Notes under the pieces: generated by a model
What the model was told of the DNA's origin: nothing
Seen by the model: the letters and a program-made list of their open reading frames with translations, nothing else
Databases searched by the model: none
Source: Singulisphaera sp.
Lineage (GTDB): Bacteria > Planctomycetota > Planctomycetia > Isosphaerales > Isosphaeraceae
Direction: 5' to 3'
NCBI GenBank assembly: GCA_027451445.1
Contig: DAIDJG010000385.1
Span: forward strand, 1 to 36,733
DNA length: 36,733 nt
Shown here: in pieces, positions 8,209 to 16,457 of the stretch
How the letters are laid out: each line of letters begins with the position of its first letter
Numbering within the stretch: position 1 is the stretch's first letter
Translations under genes and position numbers: made by a program

Positions 8209-9326
8209 CCACCGTCGCTGACGTGACCCGCTGGCTCGATGACTTTGCCCCCACGCGTCTCGCGGAATCGTGGGACAACGTGGGTCTCCTCTGGGGCGAT
8301 CCCAGCACCGAGGTGACGCGGGTCATGACCTGCTTGACCGTCACGCCCAGGACGGCCCTGGAAGCGGTCCACGAGCGTGCCGAGCTGATCGTGAGCCATC
8401 ATCCGATTCTGTTTCGAGCGACTCAGCGCGTTCGCGCGGACCGACCCGAAACAGGTGCGCTCTGGACACTCGCTCGGGCAGGAATTTCGATCCTCAGTCC
8501 ACACACGTCGTTCGATAACACGGTCGGCGGCATCAACGACGGCCTGGCGATGCGATTCGGGCTTCAGGATGTGCGTCCGCTCCGTCCTGGCGCGAGCCCG
8601 ACGTCGTTCAAGGTCGTGGTCTTCACGCCGGAAGCGGATCGCGAAGCGGTTCTGCATGCGGCGTTTCATGCCGGCGCAGGGCGGATCGGAGCCTATTCCG
8701 AGTGCTCGTTCGCGATCCCGGGGCAGGGGACCTTCTTCGGAGGCGCGGAATCCAACCCAACCGTCGGACAAGCCGGCCGTCGCGAAACGGTAGAGGAACT
8801 GCGTCTTGAGATCGTCTGCCCCGGCGAGCGGCTCTCGGCGGTCCTCGCCGCGATTCGCCAGGCGCATTCTTATGAGGAGCCCGCGATTGACGTTTATCCC
8901 CTGCAATGCGGGCCGCAGGGGCCCGGAGCGGGTCGGGTCGGGCGCTTGCCGCAGGCAATGACCCTGCGCGAACTCTCGGAGCGGGTCGCGCGGACGCTTG
9001 CCTCCGACGGCTTGCAGACGGTTGGGGATCCTCATCGACCGGTCGCGAGCCTGGCGATTGTGTGCGGCGCGGGGGACGATTTCCTTGGCGACGCCGTGCG
9101 AGCGGGTGCCGAAGCCCTCCTCACGGGCGAAGCCCGGTTCCACCGTGCTCTCGAGGCCGAGGCGCTCGGGATCGGTTTGATCGTCGCCGGCCATCACGCG
9201 ACGGAACGGCCGGGTGTCGAGGATCTGGCGCGTCGGATCGGCGACGCCTTCGCCCATCTCACGGTTTGGCCCAGCCGCCGTGAGGCGGATCCGCTCTGGA
9301 GCGAAATTCGGGGAAGTGGAGGCTAA
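8205..9326 (+). CDS. Nif3/YbgI-family dinuclear metal protein (GTP cyclohydrolase I type 2 homologue)
   Basis: A 373-residue protein of the NIF3 family, long form (YqfO-type) with a central inserted PII-like domain at about residues 125-235. Metal-ligand motifs are visible: SHHPILF (His65, His66), SPHTSFDN and, near the C-terminus, AGHHATERPGVEDLA. The N-terminus (LAESWDNVGLLWGD) and CLTVTPRTALEA are typical. The family forms hexameric rings with two metals per subunit. Its reaction is not settled, although some members are annotated as GTP cyclohydrolase I type 2, the first folate step. Translational coupling to pabB and pabC places this member in a folate-precursor operon. No terminator with a T-tract follows it. 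Confidence 0.92.
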   Translation: MTTVADVTRWLDDFAPTRLAESWDNVGLLWGDPSTEVTRVMTCLTVTPRTALEAVHERAELIVSHHPILFRATQRVRADRPETGALWTLARAGISILSPHTSFDNTVGGINDGLAMRFGLQDVRPLRPGASPTSFKVVVFTPEADREAVLHAAFHAGAGRIGAYSECSFAIPGQGTFFGGAESNPTVGQAGRRETVEELRLEIVCPGERLSAVLAAIRQAHSYEEPAIDVYPLQCGPQGPGAGRVGRLPQAMTLRELSERVARTLASDGLQTVGDPHRPVASLAIVCGAGDDFLGDAVRAGAEALLTGEARFHRALEAEALGIGLIVAGHHATERPGVEDLARRIGDAFAHLTVWPSRREADPLWSEIRGSGG

Positions 9327-9357
9327 CCGGAAACTGGATAGGAAGGGATGGAGATTC

Positions 9358-9433
9358 GAAATGCCAGATGGATGTCAGATGCAAAATGTGAGATGGCATA
9401 GAGCATTTGTCATCTGCCATTCGTCATGATGCA
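9358..9433. repeat. Inverted array of ATGCCAGATG-type short units (locus B)
   Basis: This is the second copy of the short-unit array seen at 4186-4331. The left arm begins AAATGCCAGATGGATG and continues GTCAGATGCAAAATG. The right arm carries GCATTTGTCATCTGCCAT at 9403-9420, identical over 18 bases to 4293-4310. It lies between the end of the nif3-family gene and the minus-strand terminator, so both loci are intergenic. Shared units and the same inverted layout make it a dispersed family. Confidence 0.8.
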
Positions 9434-9466
9434 TCAAAAAAGGAACCCCCAGCGAGGCTGGGGGTA
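9434..9466 (-). terminator. Rho-independent terminator for the small minus-strand gene
   Basis: A perfect 8-bp stem, CCCCCAGC / GCTGGGGG (9446-9453 and 9457-9464), has a three-base loop. On the minus strand it is followed within four bases by a run of six T (the A-run at 9435-9441). The T-run is on the minus-strand side only, so it serves the gene ending at 9513, about 50 bases upstream on that strand. Confidence 0.85.
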
Positions 9467-9512
9467 AGAAAGAAGTCGGCGGTTCGGGTCGCGTCGCCTG
9501 TAAGGTCAGGCA

Positions 9513-9809
9513 TCAGCCAGCCACATCGGCTGCTTCACTGGCAGCGCCCTTGCCACTTCGGGTCGTCGGGACGGCAAGATAAGTCTGGTGCTCCCACTGG
9601 CCGGCCCAGGCCTGGCCCGCCCAGCGCTGCAGCGAAATGGCGCGTACGGTGGGACGGTCCTCGTCACGGATCACCTCACCCCAGGCGCCCGCATAGGCTG
9701 CGCGCACTTGAGAAGAGCTCTCACCCACGCAGAGAAGCCGCTCTCCGCCCGGCGCCAAACACGCGACCGCACGCCAATCTTGAGCGCCAGTGGATTCTGT
9801 CATGCTCAT
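9513..9809 (-). CDS. Small protein of unknown function (about 98 residues)
   Basis: I do not recognise this protein. It starts MSMTESTGAQDWRAVAC and has a run typical of a real small domain (GGERLLCVGESSSQVRAAY), then a W-rich stretch (WAGQAWAGQWEHQTYLAV) and a polar C-terminus. The case for a gene is indirect: a well-formed terminator with a T-tract lies at the correct distance downstream on the same strand, and an 11-bp hairpin lies 35 bases upstream. The reading frame stays open another 46 codons upstream, but that part looks non-coding, so ATG 9809 is preferred. Its ribosome binding site is weak. No signal peptide or membrane segment is visible. Confidence 0.6.
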   Translation of the reverse strand: MSMTESTGAQDWRAVACLAPGGERLLCVGESSSQVRAAYAGAWGEVIRDEDRPTVRAISLQRWAGQAWAGQWEHQTYLAVPTTRSGKGAASEAADVAG

Positions 9810-9844
9810 AGTTGTCTCAATCCCCGCCCAATGCCGACGTCGTT

Positions 9845-9875
9845 TCGAAGGGCCTCCAAGCTGAAGGTCCTTCGA
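9845..9875. promoter_or_regulatory. 11-bp hairpin upstream of the small minus-strand gene
   Basis: TCGAAGGGCCT (9845-9855) pairs with AGGTCCTTCGA (9865-9875), with only one G-T wobble and a nine-base loop. It lies 36 bases before the start of the 98-residue gene and would be in its 5' leader. Role unknown; it could be a leader structure or an upstream attenuator. Confidence 0.45.
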
Positions 9876-10315
9876 CCAAACGCCACACCGGGTCTTCAAG
9901 CCAATCGTGCAAACTCGTTCGTTAGGAAGGATCGTCTGCGACTGCAAGACCTAGAGAAAGGTGGGGGGCCTCGTTTCCCCTCTCCTCAGTCATCTTACGC
10001 CCGTGTCAACCGTTCGACAACGCACACGGATGGACGCGAGAGGCTCCCGAGGTGTTTGGGGCCGGCTCGGGAACGGGGGGACGCGCGTCCGAAAGCAGAA
10101 TCGACGGCAGGAGGGCGGGATCAGGCGTCAGGCGATCCGGCGTACATCAAAAGACATCGTACCGGATGCCCTTCGTCTAGCTCGTCGGCAGGCATTGTAA
10201 CGACTACGTTTGCTTAGAGCGAATGAATTCCGTAAATTCCTCGAAATTGACTCAACCCTTAGCTTGATCAGGCACTTATGGCGTCAACAAAGAGCCGCAA
10301 ATGATCCTTTGATGC
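9876..10315. other. Intergenic stretch without a supported gene
   Basis: About 440 bases between the upstream side of the small minus-strand gene and the end of the reductase gene. Open frames here are short, lack ribosome binding sites and give low-complexity arginine-rich translations. I see no RNA gene or clear repeat. Confidence 0.55.
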
Positions 10316-11320
10316 TCAGTTTCCGGTGATCTTGAGCAGGACTTTGCCACGGCGCCCCACAACTTCAGCTTCGCGCACGGCGTCGCTGATCGCATCGAGC
10401 GAGAACTGGGGACCCGGTTCGGTTGCCAGGACCCCGGCCCGAATGAGGCTCGCGATTTCGCGAAACAGTTTCAGGGACGTAGGAATGTTTTGCCGAGCCA
10501 TCCAGTGTCCTAGCCAGAAACCCTCGGCACGAATCCGGCCGGCGATCATGTGTCGGGAATTGATGCACACCGGCTCGCCCGTCAGAGTGCCGTACAAGAG
10601 CAATCGTCCGTCTGCAGTCAGCGACTCGAAGAGACCGGTCCCCGTGTCTCCTCCTACGGGATCGATGGCGTACTTCACGCCCGCCTCGCCCACTACGCGC
10701 CGCACTTGATCGGGGATGGGGCCGTCGCTCGACGAAATCACGGCGTCAGCGCCGAGGGCTTTGAGTTCGTCGATCGCCTCGCGCCGACGGACGACGTTGA
10801 GCGTCTTGAAGCCATCGTGGCGTCCGAGCTTGATGACCATCCGACCCAGGTTCGAACCCGCGGCCGATTGCAAGAGCCACGCGCCCGCGGGGACTCGTAA
10901 CACGTGTCGGATCATTGCCAAAACCGTGGCGGGGTTCACGAAGGCCGACGCCACTTGCTCATCCGGGAGGTCGTCTGGAAACGGCCGCGCATGGCGCGCG
11001 GAGATCACGGCGTATTCCGCCCAGTTCCCACCTTTGGAGTTGATGACGACCACGCGTTTCCCGAGCACGATTCGACCGAGCGGGTTCAGGCCCGGCCCGA
11101 TGCGGTCGACCACGCCGACGCCCTCAAAGCCGGGCGTCGCCGGGAGCTTGGGAAGGACTCCATAGAGGCCGCGAGTGACCAGTAGGTCCGACGGGTTGAT
11201 CGGACTGGCGATCATTCGCACCCGGACTTGCCCACGCCCGGGCTCGGGTATAGGCACGTCACGAACGGTGAGCACCTCGGCGGGTTCGCCGAACTTCTCG
11301 AAAACGACGGCTTTCATCAT
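10316..11320 (-). CDS. Zinc-independent medium-chain reductase (quinone oxidoreductase / enoyl-thioester reductase type)
   Basis: A 334-residue member of the MDR superfamily. The GroES-like N-domain has VRMIASPINPSDLLVTRGLYG and PATPGFEGVGVV. The Rossmann domain follows with LLQSAAGSNLGRMVIKLG, then TLNVVRRREAIDELKALGAD and ID-PVGGDTG. Structural-zinc cysteines are absent. The NPSD motif and the N-V-V-R-R segment resemble mitochondrial-type 2-enoyl thioester reductase (MECR/Etr1) and NADPH:quinone reductases, so NADPH is the likely cofactor; the substrate is open. Two adjacent ATGs (11320 and 11317) could start it. It is divergent from the sulfurtransferase gene. Confidence 0.85.
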   Translation of the reverse strand: MMKAVVFEKFGEPAEVLTVRDVPIPEPGRGQVRVRMIASPINPSDLLVTRGLYGVLPKLPATPGFEGVGVVDRIGPGLNPLGRIVLGKRVVVINSKGGNWAEYAVISARHARPFPDDLPDEQVASAFVNPATVLAMIRHVLRVPAGAWLLQSAAGSNLGRMVIKLGRHDGFKTLNVVRRREAIDELKALGADAVISSSDGPIPDQVRRVVGEAGVKYAIDPVGGDTGTGLFESLTADGRLLLYGTLTGEPVCINSRHMIAGRIRAEGFWLGHWMARQNIPTSLKLFREIASLIRAGVLATEPGPQFSLDAISDAVREAEVVGRRGKVLLKITGN

Positions 11321-11553
11321 GAAGGTTCTCGTACACTGAGGTCTCTGAAACTAGACTGACAACCCAACCAGAAGGCGTTTTGTCGGATGGGGAATTCCCG
11401 CCGGATCGTCCCTGCAACCCCAAAAAACCGTGCGGCGTTCCCACTATTCAACAGACGGCCCGGATCGTTTTTTGAGCGCGTTGCGGACAACGCCGTGCAG
11501 AGAATATCCGTTGCAAGCCCCCGTTTTTCCACCCTACTTGCGGAGACAGAGTC

Positions 11554-12417
11554 ATGTCCCACGATCCCTTGGTGTCGACCGACTGGCTTGCGGCTCACCT
11601 AAGCGATCCCAAGGTGCGCGTCGTCGACATGCGAGGTTACGTCACGACGCGCGTCGTGGAACCGGGGGTCGAGGAGGCGACGTATCGGGGTGCCGAAGAA
11701 GAGTACCTCAACAGCCACATTCCCGGCGCGGTCTACATCGACTGGACCCGTGACATCGTCGACGTGAACGACCCCGTCCCGGCACAAATTGCTCCTCCCT
11801 CGGAGTTTGCCCGCGCCATGGAGGAACGCGGAATCGGCGACGATACCCACGTCGTCGCCGTCGACCACATGGGCCGGCAATTTGCCACCCGGCTCTGGTG
11901 GGCCTTGACCTACTACGGGCACGACGCCGTCAGCGTCCTCGACGGTGGCTGGAATCGCTGGGTCGAAGAAGAGCGACCGGAGGAAAGCGGACCCGTCATG
12001 GTGGCACCCGCGACCTTCACGCCTCGCCCTCGCCCCGACCAGCGAGCGACTGCCGAACAGGTTCAGTCCTGGCTTGGACGGCCCGATTTGCAACTCATCG
12101 ATGCGCGTGACGCCGGCCAGTACACGGGGGCGCGACGGCGCGGTCCGCGAGGCGGACATATCCCGGGGGCTGTGAATTTGCCGCGAGAGGTGTTCTACGA
12201 CGAAGCCGGAACGTTCCTCCCCTTGGAGGAGATCCGCCGTCGCGTTAGCGAGCAGGGAATCCTCCCCGACCGACCCACGGTTGCCTACTGTAACGGCGGT
12301 GTCGCCGCGACCGTTGTGCTGTTCCAACTTGCCCGGCTCGGCTATCCACGACTCACCAACTACGACGGGTCCTGGAACGAGTGGAGCGGACGCTTCGACC
12401 TACCCGTTGAACCCTAA
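11554..12417 (+). CDS. Two-domain sulfurtransferase (rhodanese family)
   Basis: A 287-residue protein with two rhodanese domains. The first (about 5-135) has SHIPGAVYIDWTRDI and VLDGGWNRW but an Asp in place of the active cysteine (VVAVDHMGRQFA), as is usual. The second (about 160-285) has LIDARDAGQYTG, GGHIPGAVNLPRE and the catalytic Cys246 in AYCNGGVAAT, then YDGSWNEW. It would transfer sulfane sulfur from thiosulfate or 3-mercaptopyruvate to cyanide or thiol acceptors. The CNGGVA loop does not decide between the two donors. There is no signal peptide. GGAG lies about ten bases before ATG 11554. It is a single gene, with 236 bases before the molybdenum operon. Confidence 0.92.
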   Translation: MSHDPLVSTDWLAAHLSDPKVRVVDMRGYVTTRVVEPGVEEATYRGAEEEYLNSHIPGAVYIDWTRDIVDVNDPVPAQIAPPSEFARAMEERGIGDDTHVVAVDHMGRQFATRLWWALTYYGHDAVSVLDGGWNRWVEEERPEESGPVMVAPATFTPRPRPDQRATAEQVQSWLGRPDLQLIDARDAGQYTGARRRGPRGGHIPGAVNLPREVFYDEAGTFLPLEEIRRRVSEQGILPDRPTVAYCNGGVAATVVLFQLARLGYPRLTNYDGSWNEWSGRFDLPVEP

Positions 12418-12637
12418 TGCGCCGTACAACGTCACGGGTACGACACTCCTTTTTCTCTATTCTGCCCGGGTTCTCTGATTGACGTAATTGTCCTTCGTCG
12501 ACAAGTGAGACTCTCACGAAAATGGCCGGGACCGACGGACCAGATGCTTGCGAAGACGCGGCGCGATCGCAATAGTGCAAGCTTTCCGCTCGAGGCTTGG
12601 CGGCCCGCCTTGGACGCGCACTCGGGCTGGAGAAATC

Positions 12638-12655
12638 GGGGAGAGATGCTCCATG
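12638..12655 (+). promoter_or_regulatory. Ribosome binding site fixing the start of the [2Fe-2S] subunit
   Basis: GGGGAGAG at 12638-12645 precedes ATG 12653 by seven bases. The frame is open 35 codons further up, but those codons lack a binding site, and the Tat signal begins shortly after ATG 12653. Confidence 0.85.
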
Positions 12656-13282
12656 GCAGCACACGATTTGAAAGATGACGCTGTGCGCGGACACAGTCGC
12701 CGCGACTTCTTGCGCGGGTCGAGCGTCGCCGCAGCGACGGCGGTCTTGACTGGCCAGGCGACCACGGCGATCGAAGAAGCGAAAGCCGCCGAGAGCGAGC
12801 CGAAGGTTCTCTCGGGTGAGCTGAAGATCACGCTTCAGGTCAACGGCGAATCGCGTTCCTGCACCGTCGAGCCGCGGAGCACGTTGCTGGACACGCTCCG
12901 GCACCGGCTCGACGTGACGGGCCCCAAGCGGGTGTGCGACCGCGCGAGCTGCGGGGCGTGCACGACGATCGTCGACGGTGTACCCGTCTACTCTTGCACC
13001 ACGCTGGCGGTGGCCTGTCAGGGCAAGAAGATCGAGACCCTGGAAAGCTTCGACACCGGTCCGGCGGGCGTTCCCCACGCGTTTCATCAGCACGACGGGC
13101 TGATGTGCGGCTATTGCACGCCCGGCTTTGTGACCGCGTGCAAGGCGCTGCTGGACAAGAACCCGAACCCGACGCTCGACGAAGTGAGGCGTGGGCTTGA
13201 CGGCAACATCTGCCGCTGTGGCACGTACATTGGCGTCCTCGAAGCGGCCCTGGCCGCGGCCAAAGCGATGAAAGGAGCCTGA
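12653..13282 (+). CDS. Tat-exported [2Fe-2S] subunit of a xanthine dehydrogenase-family molybdenum hydroxylase
   Basis: A 209-residue electron-transfer subunit. A twin-arginine signal SRRDFLRG (Arg16-Arg17) and a short hydrophobic alanine-rich stretch point to export with cofactor already in place. The plant-type ferredoxin cluster has Cys95, Cys100, Cys103 and Cys115. The second, helical cluster has Cys152, Cys155, Cys187 and Cys189 (GYCTPGF and NICRCGTY). Both [2Fe-2S] sites are complete. It would pass electrons from the molybdenum centre to FAD. The gene is the first of four, with the catalytic subunit starting only three bases after its stop. The partner subunits lack signals and probably ride along with this one. 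The organic substrate (aldehyde, xanthine or N-heterocycle) is not evident. Confidence 0.93.
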   Translation: MAAHDLKDDAVRGHSRRDFLRGSSVAAATAVLTGQATTAIEEAKAAESEPKVLSGELKITLQVNGESRSCTVEPRSTLLDTLRHRLDVTGPKRVCDRASCGACTTIVDGVPVYSCTTLAVACQGKKIETLESFDTGPAGVPHAFHQHDGLMCGYCTPGFVTACKALLDKNPNPTLDEVRRGLDGNICRCGTYIGVLEAALAAAKAMKGA

Positions 13283-13285
13283 CCC

Positions 13286-15457
13286 ATGGCTGCTTGGCCC
13301 AAAGAACCTCGGCTGATCGGGACCAAGGTCCCTCGCCTTGACGGACTTGCCAAAGCCTCGGGCAAGGCCAAGTATCCGTCCGACGTCCGTCCTGAAGGCA
13401 CGCTCTTTGGCGTGGTGCTCTATAGCCCGCACGCCAACGCCACGGTGAAGTCGATCGACACCGCCGCTGCTGAGAAGATGCCGGGCGTCAAGGGGATCGT
13501 CGTCATCGCAGGTCAAGGGAAGAAGCTGCGATTCCAGGGGGACGACATCGCCATCGTTGCTGCGGAGACCGAGGAGCAGGCCCGCGACGCTGTCCGCGCG
13601 ATCAAGGTCGACTACGAAGTGCTGCCGCACTGCGTCACTGAATCGCAATCAATGGACGAAAAGGCGCCCCAAGTCTTCGACGGCGGCAACGTTCGGAAAG
13701 CCCGTGCGATCGTGAAGGGCAAACCCGAAGAGGCCCTGGAGAAGGCCGACGTCGTGGTCGAAGGGACGTACTCGCTGCCGGTGATCACGCACGTCTGCCT
13801 CGAGCCGCACGGCCTCACCGCGCAGGCCGAAGGCTCGTCCAAGATCACGGCCTGGGCGAGCACCCAGGCGGTGACTGTCGTGGCTGGCGAGCTTGCCGGT
13901 TCGTTCAACATCTCCCCTGCGGACGTCACGGTCTTGACGGAAGTCATGGGTGGTGGATTCGGCTCGAAGTTCGGCGCCGATATCTGGGGCCGGACCGCCG
14001 CAGAGCTGTCAAAGAAGTGCGGAGGACGTCCGGTCAAGGTCTTCCTCGACCGCGCTCAAGAGCACCTGGCGGCGGGCAATCGTCCGAGCGCGACCGGTCA
14101 CGTCAAGCTCGGCGCGAGCAAGGATGGGAAGCTCGTGGCGATGATCGCCGAGACATACGGAACCGGTGGCGTGCGCGGCGGCTCCAATTTCCCGCTGCCT
14201 TACGTCTACGACCTGAAAAACTCGTCGCGAGCCCACGCCGAGGTCTCAGTGAACGCCGGCGGTGCTCGCGCAATGCGCGCTCCGGGCCACCCGCAAGGTT
14301 GCGCGATCATGGAGGCGGCGCTGGACGACCTGGCCGCCAAGCTCGGGATGGATCCCGTCGAGATCCGGGTCAAGAACCTGGCCGAGGTGGACAACGTCCG
14401 AGGCGGCCGGCAGGGCGAGACCATCAACCGGACCCCGATGTACGAGGCCCAGTTGAAGCTCGGGGCCGAACTGATCGGCTGGCGCGACAAGTACAAGCCG
14501 CGTGGCGAGAACGGCAAGGGTGTCGTCAAGCGCGGACTTGGCGTGGCGCTCCACCAGTGGGGCGGCGGTGGTGCTGCGGACAAGCAAGTCTCCTGCACGA
14601 TCAACCCCGATGGGTCCGTTGAGATCAAGAGTGCGACGCAGGACATCGGTACCGGTGCCCGTACGATCCTGGCGATGATCACTGCCGAGGTCCTGGGGCT
14701 GAAGCCCACCGACATCAAGTCGAACATCGGCAATTCGACATTTCCGCCCGGTCAGTCGTCCGGCGGCTCGACGACGACCCCGTCCATGAGCCCACCCTGC
14801 CTCGCGGCAGCCACGCAAGCACGCGCCGCCTTCTTCAACAAGATCGCGCCTGCCCTCAGTACCGACGCCGAGACCCTCTCGCTCAAAGACGGGCAGGTCT
14901 GGGTCAATGGCGAACCTACCATGTCGTGGAAGGACGCTTGCCGCAAGCTGGGCATGGCGTCGATTTCCGAGACCGGCAAATTCGCGGACGGTTTGTCCTC
15001 AGTCGGCGTTGGCGGATGCCAGTTCGCCGAAGTCGAGGTCGACACTGAGACGGGCGTGGTCCGGGTCAAGAAGATCGTCGCGATCCAGGACAGCGGGCTG
15101 ATCATCGACAAGCTCACCTGGGAGAGCCAGGTCTACGGCGGAGTGATCGGCGGCCTGAACTACGGCCTGTTCGAGGAACGCGTCATGGACCCGACCACGG
15201 GCGTGATGCTGAACCCCGACATGGAGCTGTACAAGCTCGCGGGCGCCTCGGACATCCCGGAAATCATCGTCCGGGCCTACGAGACCGAGGAGATGAAAAA
15301 CCGCGGCGTGATCGGCGTGGGCGAACCCCCGACGATCGCCACCGCCGCCGCCATTGCGAATGCCGTCGCCAACGCCATTGGCGTCCGAGTCCCCGATTGG
15401 CCAATGTCACCCCGGAACGTTCTCAACGCCCTGGCTTCCAAAGAAGGGAAGGCGTAA
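13286..15457 (+). CDS. Molybdopterin-binding catalytic subunit, xanthine dehydrogenase / aldehyde oxidase family
   Basis: A 723-residue large subunit with the family's usual length. In order: IGTKVPRLDGLAKASGKAKY, the small a/b hammerhead domain to about residue 110, GGGFGSKFG (molybdopterin-binding glycine loop), NAGGARAMRAPGHPQG, an SGGSTTT loop, and GVGEPPTIATAAAIANAV with the catalytic Glu at about residue 680. These motifs place it in the MoCo hydroxylase family, which inserts water-derived oxygen into C-H bonds. There is no signal peptide. It begins three bases after the [2Fe-2S] subunit, and the FAD subunit begins four bases after its stop, so the stoichiometric complex is encoded as one unit. 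Family motifs alone do not reveal the substrate. Confidence 0.93.
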   Translation: MAAWPKEPRLIGTKVPRLDGLAKASGKAKYPSDVRPEGTLFGVVLYSPHANATVKSIDTAAAEKMPGVKGIVVIAGQGKKLRFQGDDIAIVAAETEEQARDAVRAIKVDYEVLPHCVTESQSMDEKAPQVFDGGNVRKARAIVKGKPEEALEKADVVVEGTYSLPVITHVCLEPHGLTAQAEGSSKITAWASTQAVTVVAGELAGSFNISPADVTVLTEVMGGGFGSKFGADIWGRTAAELSKKCGGRPVKVFLDRAQEHLAAGNRPSATGHVKLGASKDGKLVAMIAETYGTGGVRGGSNFPLPYVYDLKNSSRAHAEVSVNAGGARAMRAPGHPQGCAIMEAALDDLAAKLGMDPVEIRVKNLAEVDNVRGGRQGETINRTPMYEAQLKLGAELIGWRDKYKPRGENGKGVVKRGLGVALHQWGGGGAADKQVSCTINPDGSVEIKSATQDIGTGARTILAMITAEVLGLKPTDIKSNIGNSTFPPGQSSGGSTTTPSMSPPCLAAATQARAAFFNKIAPALSTDAETLSLKDGQVWVNGEPTMSWKDACRKLGMASISETGKFADGLSSVGVGGCQFAEVEVDTETGVVRVKKIVAIQDSGLIIDKLTWESQVYGGVIGGLNYGLFEERVMDPTTGVMLNPDMELYKLAGASDIPEIIVRAYETEEMKNRGVIGVGEPPTIATAAAIANAVANAIGVRVPDWPMSPRNVLNALASKEGKA

Positions 15458-15461
15458 ACCT

Positions 15462-16448
15462 ATGAAAGCTTTTGACTACGCCGCCCCGACGAGCGTCGCC
15501 GACGCTCTCAAACTCATGGAGCCGCCTCACACCGCGGCGCTCTCGGGCGGCACCGATCTGATCAATCGGATGAAGGACTACGTCTCGAGCCCCGAGCGCG
15601 TGGTTTACCTCAAGGACATCGATGCGCTCGAGTCCATTGAATCGAGCAGCAAGGGCGTGTCCATCGGCGCAGGCGCGACCCTGGCCGCTTTGCTCGAGCA
15701 CGGTGAGATCAAGAAGACCTATCCCTCGCTCTGGAAGGCCGCCTACGAAGTGGCGACCCCCCAGATCAGGAACATGGCGACGGTGGGGGGCAACCTCCTC
15801 CAGCGCCCACGTTGCTGGTACTATCGCGCGGGCAACGGTCTACTGGCGCTCAAGGATGGCAAAAGCCTGGTGCGCGAGGGCGACAACCGGTTCCACGCCA
15901 TCTTCATGACCGACGGCGATGCCCTGTTCGTCAATCCGTCAAGCCTTGCAGTGCCCTTGATCGCCCTGGGCGCCAAGGCCACGATCCTGGGGCCGAAAGG
16001 GGAGCGTACGGTTCCCGTCGCGGAGCTGTATCGCGTGCCCAAGGGCAGCCAGGAGCGAGAACTGACCGTCCAGCACGGCGAGATCCTGACCAAGGTCGTT
16101 GTACCCGCGACACACGCGAAGAACGCGTCGTACGAGGCGCGGCACAAGCAGGCGCACGACTGGCCGCTTGCGCTCGCTTCCGTGGCGCTGGAGATGGACG
16201 GTCAAAAGGTCGGTTCGGCGCGCGTGGTGCTCGGCGCCGTGGCGCCGGTCCCCCTGCGGAGCGAGGCGGCGGAAAAGGCCATCGAAGGCAAGGCTCTGAA
16301 CCACGAGTCAGCGACTGCGGCCGGTGACGCGGCGGTCAAGGACGCCAAGCCGCTGTCGATGAACGCCTACAAGGTCCAGTTGACCAAGGTCGCCGTCAAG
16401 CGCGCGTTGCTCGCTGCGGTGGGCGATCGTTACTGGGAGGAGGGGTGA
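15462..16448 (+). CDS. FAD-binding subunit of the molybdenum hydroxylase (CoxM/PaoB-like)
   Basis: A 328-residue FAD subunit. Its N-domain has the AALSGGTDLINRMKD pyrophosphate loop. The second FAD motif is IRNMATVGGNLLQRPRCWYY (residues about 101-120). The CO-dehydrogenase-flavoprotein C-terminal domain follows (about 225-325). It accepts electrons from the [2Fe-2S] subunit. In PaoB-like relatives, several cysteines after QRxRC bind an extra [4Fe-4S] cluster. Here only Cys118 remains and the rest of the cysteine loop is missing, so that cluster is probably absent. The start ATG 15462 has GAAGGGAAGG upstream, overlapping the previous stop; the in-frame ATG 108 bases earlier lies inside the Mo-subunit gene. 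The stop codon touches the ribosome binding site of the next gene. Confidence 0.9.
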   Translation: MKAFDYAAPTSVADALKLMEPPHTAALSGGTDLINRMKDYVSSPERVVYLKDIDALESIESSSKGVSIGAGATLAALLEHGEIKKTYPSLWKAAYEVATPQIRNMATVGGNLLQRPRCWYYRAGNGLLALKDGKSLVREGDNRFHAIFMTDGDALFVNPSSLAVPLIALGAKATILGPKGERTVPVAELYRVPKGSQERELTVQHGEILTKVVVPATHAKNASYEARHKQAHDWPLALASVALEMDGQKVGSARVVLGAVAPVPLRSEAAEKAIEGKALNHESATAAGDAAVKDAKPLSMNAYKVQLTKVAVKRALLAAVGDRYWEEG

Positions 16449-16457
16449 CCCGCCATG
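16436..16457 (+). promoter_or_regulatory. Strong ribosome binding site of the cysteine-rich small gene
   Basis: GGAGGAGGGG at 16436-16445 ends at the FAD-subunit stop (TGA 16446-16448), nine bases before ATG 16455. It is the longest purine binding site in the operon and argues that the 77-residue gene is truly translated. Confidence 0.85.

Noticed and set aside
8169-9257. Minus-strand open frame of 362 codons
   Set aside because: It is antisense to the nif3-family gene, which carries intact metal motifs.
12353-13648. Minus-strand open frame of 431 codons
   Set aside because: It is antisense to the [2Fe-2S] and Mo-subunit genes and has no family motif.
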